Part shown: one piece after another, positions 44,101 to 51,066 of the stretch
Layout of the letters: the number at the start of each line of letters is the position of its first letter
Numbering within the stretch: position 1 is the stretch's first letter
Assembly: GCA_015180985.1 (NCBI GenBank)
Contig: CP054185.1
Coordinates: 2,541,225 to 2,605,224 of the forward strand
DNA from: Flammeovirgaceae bacterium
Lineage (GTDB): Bacteria > Bacteroidota > Bacteroidia > Cytophagales > Cyclobacteriaceae
DNA length: 64,000 nucleotides
Direction: 5' to 3'
Notes under the pieces: generated by a model
The model's database searches: none
Told to the model about the DNA's origin: nothing
What the model saw: the letters and a program-made list of their open reading frames with translations, nothing else
Position numbers and translations under genes: made by a program

Positions 44101-44264
44101 GAAGGAGCCACCGTAATGATTTGAACCTGGTTGTTGGTAATATCGGGTACGGCATCAATAGGCAGTTGGGTAAGGGAGTAGCTTCCCCAACCGATCAGGC
44201 CGGCAACCAGCAGTAAAATGATAAGTTTATTCCGTAAGGAAAAATCAATAATCCAATTCAACAT
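41130..44264 (-). CDS. czcA: Heavy-metal RND efflux pump, CzcA-type
   Basis: 1044 aa inner-membrane proton-driven pump. The start is ATG 44264 (MLNWIIDFSLRNKLIILLL); the upstream in-frame extension lacks the usual sequence. The key transmembrane-helix-4 residues are D401, D407 and E414 in DFGLIVDGAVIIVE, almost the numbers of CzcA (D402, D408, E415). This is the HME1 pattern linked to Zn2+/Co2+/Cd2+, not the CusA Cu+/Ag+ pattern. Two large periplasmic loops and twelve helices are present. Substrate by motif only. Confidence 0.93.
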   Translation of the reverse strand: MLNWIIDFSLRNKLIILLLVAGLIGWGSYSLTQLPIDAVPDITNNQVQIITVAPSQAAQDIERLVTFPVEQTMATIPGIEEIRSFSRFGLSVVTIVFTDQTDVYWARQQVNERLVDAKKLIPEGVGTPELAPVTTGLGEIYQYILTVKPGFESRYNLADLRTIQDWIVRRQLLGTKGVADVSSFGGYVKQYEIALDPDRLRSFEISIQDVFGALATNNQNTGGAYIEKNSSAYFIRSEGLITSTNDIKNIVVGRTAAGIPILISHVGDVRFGQAIRYGAMTQNGKSEAVGAVVMMLKGANSSEVIANVKERIAEIEKNLPEGIAIEAFLDRTKLVNNAITTVTKNLAEGALIVIFVLVLLLGNLRAGLVVASVIPLSMLFAIGMMTVLGISGNLMSLGAIDFGLIVDGAVIIVEASLHHLVARNSSLRLTQVQMDREVGESAKSMMSAAAFGQMIILIVYLPILSLVGIEGKMFKPMAETVMLAITGAFILSLTYVPVASSVFLSKKIKSSATLADKIIHTIQAGYRPTLQWALHHRLSVVTVTLIIFALSLGLFSTLGGEFLPELDEGDFAVETRTLPGSSLTETINATLKGEQVLLKNFPEVEKVIGKIGASEIPTDPMPLEGADMMVIMKDKSEWVSASTKHELIGKMQQKLEEEVPGIWFGFQHPIQMRFNELMTGARQDVVLKIYGEDLDKLTEYADRVSKLAGQVTGVADLFVEKITGLPQVVIRVDREKIAYYGLSLETVNSVINSAIAGKAAGVVFEGERRFDLTVRYTPERRQHLDDIRNIIVNTPAGLRIPLYEVAAINLEAGPTQIQRDDAKRRIIVGFNVRGRDVESIVHELRDKIAAEVKFEAGYYVTYGGSFKNLEEARNRLMIAVPVALALIFVLLFFAFNSIKQSLLIYTAIPLSAIGGIISLWIRDMPFSISAGVGFIALFGVSVLNGIVLIAEFNRLKKSGVTSTDEIISKGTEVRLRPVLMTALVASLGFLPMALSQGSGAEVQRPLATVVIGGLVSATFLTLVVLPCLYSLTERIQIQRLRTSL

Positions 44265-44312
44265 AGTTGATCGGTTTTTTAATTCGGGATAAAAATCAAT
44301 TTTTAAAAATGA

Positions 44313-44331
44313 GGCGCAAAACCCAGGCGCC
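44313..44331 (-). terminator. Hairpin between the His-rich gene and czcA
   Basis: GGCGC (44313-44317) and GCGCC (44327-44331) pair around a nine-base loop; on the minus strand the hairpin is followed by TCATTTTTAAAAATT. It could be a weak terminator or attenuator inside the metal-efflux operon, and czcA starts 49 bases beyond it. Confidence 0.4.
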
Positions 44332-44345
44332 AAACACGCGTAGGA

Positions 44346-44738
44346 TTATGCGTTTCGGGGCGGCTGCCAGATAGAGGATTGCCAAAGCGATTCGAACGGA
44401 CTTATGTAAGTACTGGCAGGATCTGTGCGCAACAATGTATTACAAAACTGAACGTTAAAATTTGTACAAGAAAACCAGACCTGCAGCGGACTACTATCGT
44501 GATGCTGGGCTCCATATGGCAGGTTACTATGCTTATCATGATCCTCTTTATGATGGCGGTTGTTTTCGTAGTGAAGTACAATAAATTCCCACAATGAAAT
44601 ACCGGGGTTTTCCTTTTGATGTTCGGCATAATGTTCGGCCAGGGCCGGCAGCTTTGATAATTCAAACGTATCCATGGCCGGCATCATGGACTTGAGCACA
44701 AGTACCTGAAAGCATACTATAACCAAAACATCTCTCAC
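44346..44738 (-). CDS. Small His-rich periplasmic protein heading the metal-efflux operon
   Basis: 130 aa from GTG 44738, chosen because a perfect -7 box ends seven bases before it; a longer frame with TTG at 44774 would overlap that promoter. A short signal (VLVIVCFQVLVLKSM) precedes the mature chain, which has histidine clusters HYENNRHHKEDHDKHSNLP and QHHD. Proteins of this shape precede CusA/CzcA operons in Bacteroidota and are thought to sense or buffer periplasmic metal. No enzyme motif. The direction and distance to czcA support one transcription unit, subject to the intervening hairpin. Confidence 0.7.
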   Translation of the reverse strand: MRDVLVIVCFQVLVLKSMMPAMDTFELSKLPALAEHYAEHQKENPGISLWEFIVLHYENNRHHKEDHDKHSNLPYGAQHHDSSPLQVWFSCTNFNVQFCNTLLRTDPASTYISPFESLWQSSIWQPPRNA

Positions 44739-44744
44739 AACATG

Positions 44745-44752
44745 CAAAACTA
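44745..44752 (-). promoter_or_regulatory. -7 box at the head of the metal-efflux operon
   Basis: Minus-strand TAGTTTTG is an exact TAnnTTTG, ending six bases before the GTG at 44738, again a leaderless-like arrangement. No metal-regulator operator was identified around it. Confidence 0.5.
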
Positions 44753-44808
44753 CGTGTTTGAAGGTTTTTAACAAAAAAGTTTTATATCAGCGGGGCGTGG
44801 GTTTCTGT

Positions 44809-45819
44809 TTAGTTTCCTTTTATCCTGCTCCACAAGGATGCAGTAGTTTCGCTGTTCCAGTTAGCGAAGCGACCCCGCTGAATAACCAGGTTGTTATCAT
44901 CGGGGTGCTGCAGGTAATAATGAAAAACAAACGGGGCACGGGGGTTATGCCAGCCCGTAATCTGGCCAAAGCGCAGATCATTAAATGTTAGCGTGTCGTT
45001 TTGAAAACTTATCGTATAATATCCCTGTGAAAACCGCTTTAACCGCTGAAGTGCTTCATGGTCATCCACCAGGGCCAGCAGACTGTCATTTTTCGGAAAG
45101 TACGTCCAGTCTATTTCAGGTGCCTGGTCAAATACCGAGCGATAACCAATCCGGAAGCCTTCACCATCCTTTACAACAGCATACCACAACCAGCTGTTTA
45201 ACGGGGTCGGGGTTGTAAAATGTTGGTCGGCCAAATATCCGTTTCGTGCTATTTCCCTCGCAACTATCTTTTCAATTCGAAGTTTATTGGTAAAAGCATA
45301 CAGCAGGTACGCAAGGCTGACCAACAAGCCAATCAACGCCAACCGGAACCGATAAGGATGATCGCTCTTAAAAAAAACCAATAGCACCGAAGCCGCACCT
45401 ACACCCAGAAAGAAAAACGGGTCAGCAACAAATAATAGATTAAAGGAAACTCGTTGCAGAGTAAACGGTTCCAGCCAGCCAACACCATAGGCGTTGCAAC
45501 CGTCAATAAGCAGGTGCACGGATAACTGTAATGCAAAAAACATCCACCAGGTGCCGAAGAATACCGACTGCCTTCGGTGCCAACGGTCGGCCAGCAGGGC
45601 CAGCAGCAATGAAACAATACCGGCAAACAGAAAGGAGTGCGTAAAACCCCGGTGGGCAATCAGGTTTTCGGAGGGGGACAGCCAAAACGCAGCCAGAAAA
45701 TCAACATCAGGTAGTGACTGAGCGGCCGCTCCCACCACAAGCGCTTTTTTGCCGATACGCCTGCCAATCATGACTTCGCCAAGGGTAGCACCAAGGGCAA
45801 GGTGTGTTATGGAATCCAC
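44809..45819 (-). CDS. YdjM-like inner-membrane metal-dependent hydrolase family protein
   Basis: 336 aa from GTG 45819. The N-terminus MDSITHLALGATLGEVMIG and the pair of motifs SLPDVDFLAAFW and HRGFTHSFLF define the PF04307 membrane family, whose conserved Asp and His residues suggest metal binding. Four or five transmembrane helices are followed by a soluble C-terminal domain of about 150 residues. The related E. coli YdjM is SOS-regulated, but no LexA site was recognised here. The actual reaction of the family is not established. Divergent from the stress gene cluster. Confidence 0.85.
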   Translation of the reverse strand: MDSITHLALGATLGEVMIGRRIGKKALVVGAAAQSLPDVDFLAAFWLSPSENLIAHRGFTHSFLFAGIVSLLLALLADRWHRRQSVFFGTWWMFFALQLSVHLLIDGCNAYGVGWLEPFTLQRVSFNLLFVADPFFFLGVGAASVLLVFFKSDHPYRFRLALIGLLVSLAYLLYAFTNKLRIEKIVAREIARNGYLADQHFTTPTPLNSWLWYAVVKDGEGFRIGYRSVFDQAPEIDWTYFPKNDSLLALVDDHEALQRLKRFSQGYYTISFQNDTLTFNDLRFGQITGWHNPRAPFVFHYYLQHPDDNNLVIQRGRFANWNSETTASLWSRIKGN

Positions 45820-45869
45820 GGTTTAATACTTCTGCATTTTAAAATCAAGGTAGCACTTTCTTTAAAGTA

Positions 45870-45881
45870 TGATAAATATCA
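45870..45881. promoter_or_regulatory. FNR/CRP-like half-site palindrome TGAT-N4-ATCA
   Basis: TGATaaatATCA is a perfect inverted repeat with the core of FNR boxes (TTGAT-N4-ATCAA) but without the outer T and A. It lies about 110 bases before the first universal stress gene, in a 172-base divergent gap. No other element in that gap was convincing. Its use by a CRP/FNR-family regulator is inferred. Confidence 0.35.
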
Positions 45882-45991
45882 GATTCGTGCCCTGATTCTT
45901 GTAATTTGAATCAACACTTAACAGCTGTTATTTGCCATTGCTGTTGGTAAGTGGGGAATGTTTGGATGTCTTTCGATAAACTGTTTGAGTT

Positions 45992-46819
45992 ATGAGAAAT
46001 ATTCTAATCCCATTCGACTTCTCGAAATATGCCCAAAGTGCGGCTAAAACCGGAGCTGCTCTGGCCCGTAAAACCGGAGCCCAGCTCAACCTGTTGCACG
46101 TAGTGTATGCGCCACCGGAATGGGACCGCATGACGGTTAGTATGCAGCAAAATTATCCGGAAGTGGAGGCGCGCATGGTGGATGCTGAAATAAAATTGGA
46201 TAAATACGCTGAAGACGATACGTTTAAAGGAGTTAACGTTCAGACATTTGTTTACAGCGGTGTGGCTCATGAACAGATCATCCAGTTTGCCAAAGCTTAT
46301 AAAATGGATTTGATTATTATGGGCGCACACGGTGCCGGTGAATCAGACAAACTGTTTGTGGGGTCAACTGCCCAACGCATTATGCGCAAGGCTACAGTGC
46401 CTGTACTGTCGGTTAAAAAAGAGTACACACCGAAAGCAATTAAAAAAATACTTTTCCCGTCCGACTTTGAAGAAGGAAGTATGAACTCGCTGAATACTGT
46501 TAAAAATCTTGCCGCTGACCTGCATGCCAGTATAACCCTGTTATTTGTAAACACACCGTTTAACTTTTACGATACCCCATCGGCCGAAGCAAGAATGGCT
46601 GATTTTATTCCGGTACAACGGGCCGTTAAGTTTCACAGCTTCATATACAACGATTTCGACAAGGAAAAGGGTATCCTCAATTTTGCCCGGCAAAAAAAAA
46701 TGGATTTGATTGCCATGGTAACCCATAACCGGAAGGGAAGGCCTAACTACCAACTTGGTGTTACAGAAACCCTGCTTTATCATACAGATATTCCCGTACT
46801 GAGCATGGTGATGAAGTAG
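45992..46819 (+). CDS. Universal stress protein, two Usp domains (1 of 3)
   Basis: 275 aa. It starts MRNILIPFDFSKYAQSAAKT, the usual Usp opening, with the ATP-binding loop G-x2-G-x9-G-S intact in the first domain (GAHGAGESDKLFVGST). The second half repeats the fold (IKKILFPSDFEEGSMNSL) with a less obvious loop. Such proteins bind ATP and help survival under energy or oxygen stress. The next gene, an alcohol dehydrogenase, begins 32 bases after its stop. Confidence 0.92.
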   Translation: MRNILIPFDFSKYAQSAAKTGAALARKTGAQLNLLHVVYAPPEWDRMTVSMQQNYPEVEARMVDAEIKLDKYAEDDTFKGVNVQTFVYSGVAHEQIIQFAKAYKMDLIIMGAHGAGESDKLFVGSTAQRIMRKATVPVLSVKKEYTPKAIKKILFPSDFEEGSMNSLNTVKNLAADLHASITLLFVNTPFNFYDTPSAEARMADFIPVQRAVKFHSFIYNDFDKEKGILNFARQKKMDLIAMVTHNRKGRPNYQLGVTETLLYHTDIPVLSMVMK

Positions 46820-46840
46820 TGCTTGTAAAACCTGAATCCT

Positions 46841-46848
46841 TACCTTCG
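46841..46848 (+). promoter_or_regulatory. Near-consensus -7 box just before the alcohol dehydrogenase start
   Basis: TACCTTCG (one mismatch to TAnnTTTG) is followed by only three bases before ATG 46852, similar to the layouts at 23100 and 24551. It may give an internal, leaderless-like transcript. Confidence 0.4.
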
Positions 46849-46851
46849 TGT

Positions 46852-47877
46852 ATGAAGGCCTGGCTGCTGCACAATACCTGTAACCTTGCTGATAATGATT
46901 CGCCATTAACCTGGTCAGAAGTACCCACACCAGTACCTGCAACAAAAGAACTACTCATAAAGATTTCCTGCTGCGGTGTGTGCCACACCGAATTGGATGA
47001 AATTGAAGGCCGTACACCCCCACCTATGTTTCCGGTTATACCCGGGCATCAGGTTGTGGGAACTGTGGCAGCAACAGGCATGGGTGTTACCGGGCACAAA
47101 GCCGGAGATAGGGTAGGCGTTGCCTGGATTTTCGCGGCCTGCGGTGTTTGCAACTTTTGTTTAAAGGGTGAAGAAAATCTCTGCCCCGCATTTAAAGCCA
47201 CCGGCCGCGATGCCCATGGCGGTTATGCCGAATACCTGACGGTGAATGAAAAATTTGCGTATGGCATTCCAGACTTCTTTACCGATGTTGAAGCGGCACC
47301 ACTCCTGTGTGCAGGCGCCATTGGTTACCGAGCATTACGGCTAACAAACCTCACTGATGGCGATACACTTGGCTTAACCGGTTTTGGAGCTTCCGGCCAT
47401 CTGGTTTTAAAACTGGCAAAAGCCCTTTACCCGAATTCGCACGTACTGGTGTTTGCACGGAGCCGCCAGGAACAGGAATTTGCCCGAACGCTCGGTGCGG
47501 AGTGGGCAGGCCATATTGACGATGTGCCACCGGAAAAGGCAACAGCAATAATTGATACCACACCAGTCTGGAAACCAGTATTGGCTTCATTAAAAAATCT
47601 GGTACCCGGAGGGCGTGTAGTTATTAATGCCATCCGTAAAGAAGAAACCGATAAGGCAGAAATGCTGGCGCTCAATTATCCCGAACACCTGTGGATGGAA
47701 AAGGAAATAAAGAGTGTGGCCAACATCACTTCGGCCGATGTACGGGAGTTTTTAGAGCTGGCAGCCCGACACCAAATAAGCCCTGAGGTTGAAAGTTATC
47801 CGATGCAACAGGCCAACCGGGCTCTTCTTGATATTAAGCATAAACACATCCGGGGTGCCAAGGTGCTGACGTGGTAA
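46852..47877 (+). CDS. Zinc-dependent alcohol dehydrogenase (MDR family)
   Basis: 341 aa. The start ATG 46852 (MKAWLLHNTC) is preferred to the overlapping GTG at 46819. The catalytic zinc site has C44 (GVCHTE) and H66 in PGHQVVG; the usual GHE is GHQ here, a known variant. The structural zinc loop has the four-Cys set CGVCNFCLKGEENLC. The nucleotide fold has GFGASGHLVLKLA. It likely interconverts alcohols and aldehydes with NAD(P)H; the true substrate is unknown. It sits among Usp genes, suggesting use under fermentative or low-oxygen conditions. Confidence 0.9.
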   Translation: MKAWLLHNTCNLADNDSPLTWSEVPTPVPATKELLIKISCCGVCHTELDEIEGRTPPPMFPVIPGHQVVGTVAATGMGVTGHKAGDRVGVAWIFAACGVCNFCLKGEENLCPAFKATGRDAHGGYAEYLTVNEKFAYGIPDFFTDVEAAPLLCAGAIGYRALRLTNLTDGDTLGLTGFGASGHLVLKLAKALYPNSHVLVFARSRQEQEFARTLGAEWAGHIDDVPPEKATAIIDTTPVWKPVLASLKNLVPGGRVVINAIRKEETDKAEMLALNYPEHLWMEKEIKSVANITSADVREFLELAARHQISPEVESYPMQQANRALLDIKHKHIRGAKVLTW

Positions 47878-47908
47878 TGCCTGGTGACAAAAGTCAGGCA
47901 TTGGTTTT
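47878..47908 (+). terminator. Weak terminator candidate after the alcohol dehydrogenase gene
   Basis: TGCCT and AGGCA (47878 and 47896 on) enclose a second pairing GAC/GTC with an aaaa loop, and the hairpin is followed by ttggtttt. The T run is broken, so termination may be partial. Confidence 0.4.
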
Positions 47909-47964
47909 GACCGCCATCATATGCCGGTGATCATCATTAAAGTATTTTATCCGAAAATACGGAT

Positions 47965-48777
47965 ATGAAAAAAATACTTGTTCCAACCGATTTTACCACA
48001 TGTGCCCACCATGCAACACACGTAGCGCTTGAACTGGCCAGACACCTCGGGTCATGGGTGTATTTTCTTCACATAAGCCCCGAACCGGCTGTTAAAAGCG
48101 CTGTCCATTCCGATGTTGAATTGGAACTGCATCATCAGGAGGTGAGCACGGCAAAATCGCAACTGGATGAACTGGTTCGAAAAGGGGAGGATATGGGAGT
48201 AACCTGTTTTCCGATACTGGTGTTTGATAACGGAACGGAAAAAATTGAAAACTACATTAAACCGTATGCCATCGATTTAGTGGTAATGGGATCACATGGT
48301 GCGCGGGGCATCCGCAAGCTGGTTATCGGCTCCAACGCACAGCGGGTTATCCGGCAGGTTGATGTTCCTGTACTGGTGGTTAAACAGATTCCTGAAAAAT
48401 ATTCTATCCAAACTGTATTGTTTGCCTCCAGGTTCCGCCACGATAGGTCATCCCATTTTTCCTGGGTGGCCAATCTGGTTAACGGGCTGAAGGCCAAGTT
48501 GCATTTACTTTACCTGGCTTCGGCAACCAAGCCCGAGCCGGAACAATCAGCGTATAGCACAATGCAAAATCTCACTTCAGGTTTTCCGGGCCTGCGCTAT
48601 GCATTGGACTACGCCATTACCAACGATATTGAATGGGCCATTAGAAACGTAGGTGAAAAGGTGCAGGCCGACCTGCTTTGTGTTTCCGGCAGTGAACACG
48701 ATGATGGCGTATGGGCTACACACGTGGCCACCAAGTTGCTTGACCAGGAACAGAGCCCGGTGCTGGTTATCAATTAA
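47965..48777 (+). CDS. Universal stress protein, two Usp domains (2 of 3)
   Basis: 270 aa. The opening MKKILVPTDFTTCAHHATHV and the loop GSHGARGIRKLVIGSN, which fits G-x2-G-x9-G-S, mark an ATP-binding Usp domain. The second half (about 145-270) is a degenerate copy with no obvious loop (GLKAKLHLLYLASATK), so ATP may bind only the first. The gene follows the alcohol dehydrogenase and precedes the third Usp gene by nine bases, so these two Usp genes are likely co-transcribed. Confidence 0.92.
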   Translation: MKKILVPTDFTTCAHHATHVALELARHLGSWVYFLHISPEPAVKSAVHSDVELELHHQEVSTAKSQLDELVRKGEDMGVTCFPILVFDNGTEKIENYIKPYAIDLVVMGSHGARGIRKLVIGSNAQRVIRQVDVPVLVVKQIPEKYSIQTVLFASRFRHDRSSHFSWVANLVNGLKAKLHLLYLASATKPEPEQSAYSTMQNLTSGFPGLRYALDYAITNDIEWAIRNVGEKVQADLLCVSGSEHDDGVWATHVATKLLDQEQSPVLVIN

Positions 48778-48786
48778 AAACCGCAA

Positions 48787-49590
48787 ATGAAAAAAATTCT
48801 GTGCCCAACCGATTTTTCATCTGTAGCCGATAACGCTGTAGTTTATGCAGCAAAACTCGCACATAAATTCGGTGGGGTGCTTACGTTGTTGCATGTACGT
48901 TCGCTTACGGCATTCACCGATTCTGATGAGCCGGCAACAATAACCGATGAATTAACAGCTCTGCTGGATCAGCGCTGCCTGGAAGTGAGCCGGGTATTCA
49001 AAGTGTCATGCGATTACGAAATAGCAACCGCGTACACATCTGTTACAAAAACTATTGGCGTTGAAGGAAAGAAATATGATCTAATTGTGATGGGTACAAA
49101 CGGGGCAAGCGATTTACTCCAGTTTTTTTATGGTACCAATACCTATCGTGTTATCCGTTCTGCTTTAATACCAGTGTTGGTAGTGCCAGAAAATTGCCTG
49201 TACACTGAAATTGCAAACATAGTTTTTGCTTTTGACTATTGGCGGCAGCTTGACCTTCCCCTGAATCCATTGGCAGAATTTGCAAAATCGTTTAACAGCC
49301 GGATAACTGTATTACAAGTAATGGAAGAGTCTGTAAGCGAAAGGGCCAACCAGGAACTTTATGAATTCCAGGAGCAGGCCAAAAAATGGTTTTCAGATAC
49401 GCCATTAACTTTTGAAACAATTCATGCCAGCGATCTCACTAATAGCCTGCATGAATACATGATGCGAAGTCAGGCTGATATGCTGGCTCTATCCGAAATA
49501 AACCGTCCTGTCATCGAAAAGCTTTTTCATAAAAGCGTTATTAAACGGGTTAGTGCACTAGCCACTTACCCTGTTTTTGTATTTGAATAA
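48787..49590 (+). CDS. Universal stress protein, two Usp domains (3 of 3)
   Basis: 267 aa. Starts MKKILCPTDFSSVADNAVVY; the loop GTNGASDLLQFFYGT keeps G-x2-G-x9-G with Thr in place of Ser. The second domain is diverged (FAFDYWRQLDLPLNPLAEF). Sequence identity with the other two Usp proteins is visible only in the first strands and the loop, so the three are old duplicates. Co-transcribed with the preceding Usp gene by spacing. Confidence 0.92.
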   Translation: MKKILCPTDFSSVADNAVVYAAKLAHKFGGVLTLLHVRSLTAFTDSDEPATITDELTALLDQRCLEVSRVFKVSCDYEIATAYTSVTKTIGVEGKKYDLIVMGTNGASDLLQFFYGTNTYRVIRSALIPVLVVPENCLYTEIANIVFAFDYWRQLDLPLNPLAEFAKSFNSRITVLQVMEESVSERANQELYEFQEQAKKWFSDTPLTFETIHASDLTNSLHEYMMRSQADMLALSEINRPVIEKLFHKSVIKRVSALATYPVFVFE

Positions 49591-49627
49591 GGCTGGCAAT
49601 AGCCCATTCCGCCTTGCCGGCTGAATG

Positions 49628-49651
49628 ATTCCCTTAGTATATTGAGGGAAT
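49628..49651. repeat. Inverted repeat ATTCCCT-N10-AGGGAAT before the PLD gene
   Basis: A perfect seven-base inverted repeat (49628-49634 and 49645-49651) lies 15 bases before the ATG at 49667. No T run follows it, so it looks more like an operator or leader hairpin than a terminator. Confidence 0.4.
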
Positions 49652-49666
49652 TTAAGTCCAAGCGGC

Positions 49667-50353
49667 ATGGAGCAGATTATCAATTTTCTGAAGGAAAGCA
49701 TTGCTGATGAAGTACTATCTAAATCAGAGAAACGATCGCTTAAAGACTTGCTTCGTACCCATGCCCCTGATCGCCATCAGTTGGCTGTACTCCGAAGCAG
49801 GATTTACGAAATGGCGCAGGAACATGTTACGGCTGCCAACTATCGCTTCATTCTGGAATGGGTAAAAACTGCAACAAGTGCACTGCAAGATAATCAGCAG
49901 GAAACACCCGAAAGTACAGCTGTTTTCTTTAGCCCGGGCGATGCCTGCCGGAATACGATTATCCGGCAAATTGATTTGTCGGTAAAACAACTTCAGATTT
50001 GTGTATTTACCATCAGCGATGATACCATTGCCAATGCTATACTGACAGCGCACAAAAGAGGAATTGACATTCGTATAATCACCGATAACGATAAGTCAGA
50101 AGATGAAGGATCAGACGTTGCCCGGTTATCCCGCCAGGGCATTGCCGTTAAAATGGACACCACACCAAACCACATGCACCATAAATTTATGGTGTGCGAT
50201 GAGCAGATCTTACTTACCGGAAGTTACAACTGGACCCGGAGCGCAGCACAATACAATCATGAAAATATTCTGCTTACCAGTCACTCAGCAGCCGTAAAAT
50301 CGTACCTGAAGGAATTTGATCAACTATGGAAAACAATGACGCTGTACAAATAA
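49667..50353 (+). CDS. Single-HKD phospholipase D-like protein
   Basis: 228 aa. The catalytic motif HxKxxxxD is complete once, H171-x-K173-x4-D178 (HHKFMVCDEQILL), followed by GSYNWTRSA, which places it in the Nuc-endonuclease/small PLD class that acts as a dimer. The N-terminal 70 residues are helical (ADEVLSKSEKRSLKDLL), of the TerB-like kind seen elsewhere in this window. It has no signal peptide. The activity could be nuclease or phosphodiesterase; the fold alone does not tell. Downstream is a YceI gene. Confidence 0.85.
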   Translation: MEQIINFLKESIADEVLSKSEKRSLKDLLRTHAPDRHQLAVLRSRIYEMAQEHVTAANYRFILEWVKTATSALQDNQQETPESTAVFFSPGDACRNTIIRQIDLSVKQLQICVFTISDDTIANAILTAHKRGIDIRIITDNDKSEDEGSDVARLSRQGIAVKMDTTPNHMHHKFMVCDEQILLTGSYNWTRSAAQYNHENILLTSHSAAVKSYLKEFDQLWKTMTLYK

Positions 50354-50366
50354 CCGGGTCTGTTAA

Positions 50367-50957
50367 ATGAAGGTGCTTATCTGCTTTATAAACCTTCTGG
50401 CGGGCATACTTTTTATTACACCATCAAGTGCTCAGCAATATCGCATCTTTATTAATCCTTCAAGCCGGGTTACTGTTTATGGTTCAACCAATGTCAATCA
50501 GTTCAAATTCAGATACACAGAAAATATTTCAATTGACAGACCTGTTAAAGTCGACTCCGAAAATAAAATTCTTAAACTTTCGGGTTGCCAGATTGATTTA
50601 AAGATACACGCATTCGATTCGGGCAACCCGATCATGAACAAGGACTTCCGAAAAATGTTAAATGAGGATGAATCACCCTTTATCCGGGTAAACCTGCTGT
50701 CACTTGCACCGGAGTGGGAGCGGGGCGGCAGCTGGCGAAAGGGTAAAGTGGAAGTGCTGGTTGAAATTAATACCATCGCAAAGAAGTTTGTATTTGACTG
50801 CACACTGGAAAATCCCGGGAGCCTGTACATTTTTGGTCGCCAGCGCATTTCACTCACCGAATTTGAGCTGACCCCGCCCACCCGCATGATGGGCATGGTA
50901 CGCGTAAGCGAATGGGTAGATCTTGACCTGGAATTACGTTTCGGCACGGATGGTTAA
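50367..50957 (+). CDS. YceI-family periplasmic protein
   Basis: 196 aa with a signal peptide (ending TPSSAQ). It has the lipocalin-like YceI pattern: SRVTVYGSTNVNQFKFRY, the conserved dyad around MNKDFRKMLNEDESPFIRVN, and a late RISLTEFELTPPTRMMG segment. YceI proteins bind isoprenoid or fatty lipids in the periplasm. The start lies 13 bases after the PLD stop, so probably the same transcript. Confidence 0.82.
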   Translation: MKVLICFINLLAGILFITPSSAQQYRIFINPSSRVTVYGSTNVNQFKFRYTENISIDRPVKVDSENKILKLSGCQIDLKIHAFDSGNPIMNKDFRKMLNEDESPFIRVNLLSLAPEWERGGSWRKGKVEVLVEINTIAKKFVFDCTLENPGSLYIFGRQRISLTEFELTPPTRMMGMVRVSEWVDLDLELRFGTDG

Positions 50958-51027
50958 CTGGTTAAACGAGACACTATACAAACCACCCCAGTTTCAATAT
51001 TAACTAACGCGAATCCATAATTTCCAT

Positions 51028-51035
51028 ATCTTTCC
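51028..51035 (+). promoter_or_regulatory. Candidate -7 element for the second BNR gene
   Basis: TATCTTTC matches TAnnTTTG at seven of eight positions, 31 bases before the ATG at 51067. Confidence 0.3.
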
Positions 51036-51066
51036 GGTCAGTTAATTACGTCTTACACCAACCACC

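Noticed and set aside
44739-44774. TTG-start extension of the His-rich protein
   Set aside because: It would run through the exact TAGTTTTG promoter box; the GTG at 44738 fits better.
45966-45995. 9-codon frame ending on the first Usp start codon
   Set aside because: Too short to support; an ATGA overlap of this size arises often by chance.
46819-46851. GTG start that would extend the alcohol dehydrogenase upstream
   Set aside because: The extension overlaps the Usp stop, adds residues absent in the family, and runs through a -7-like element.
49628-49651. Terminator after the third Usp gene
   Set aside because: The inverted repeat has a ten-base loop and no T run, so it is listed as a repeat only.
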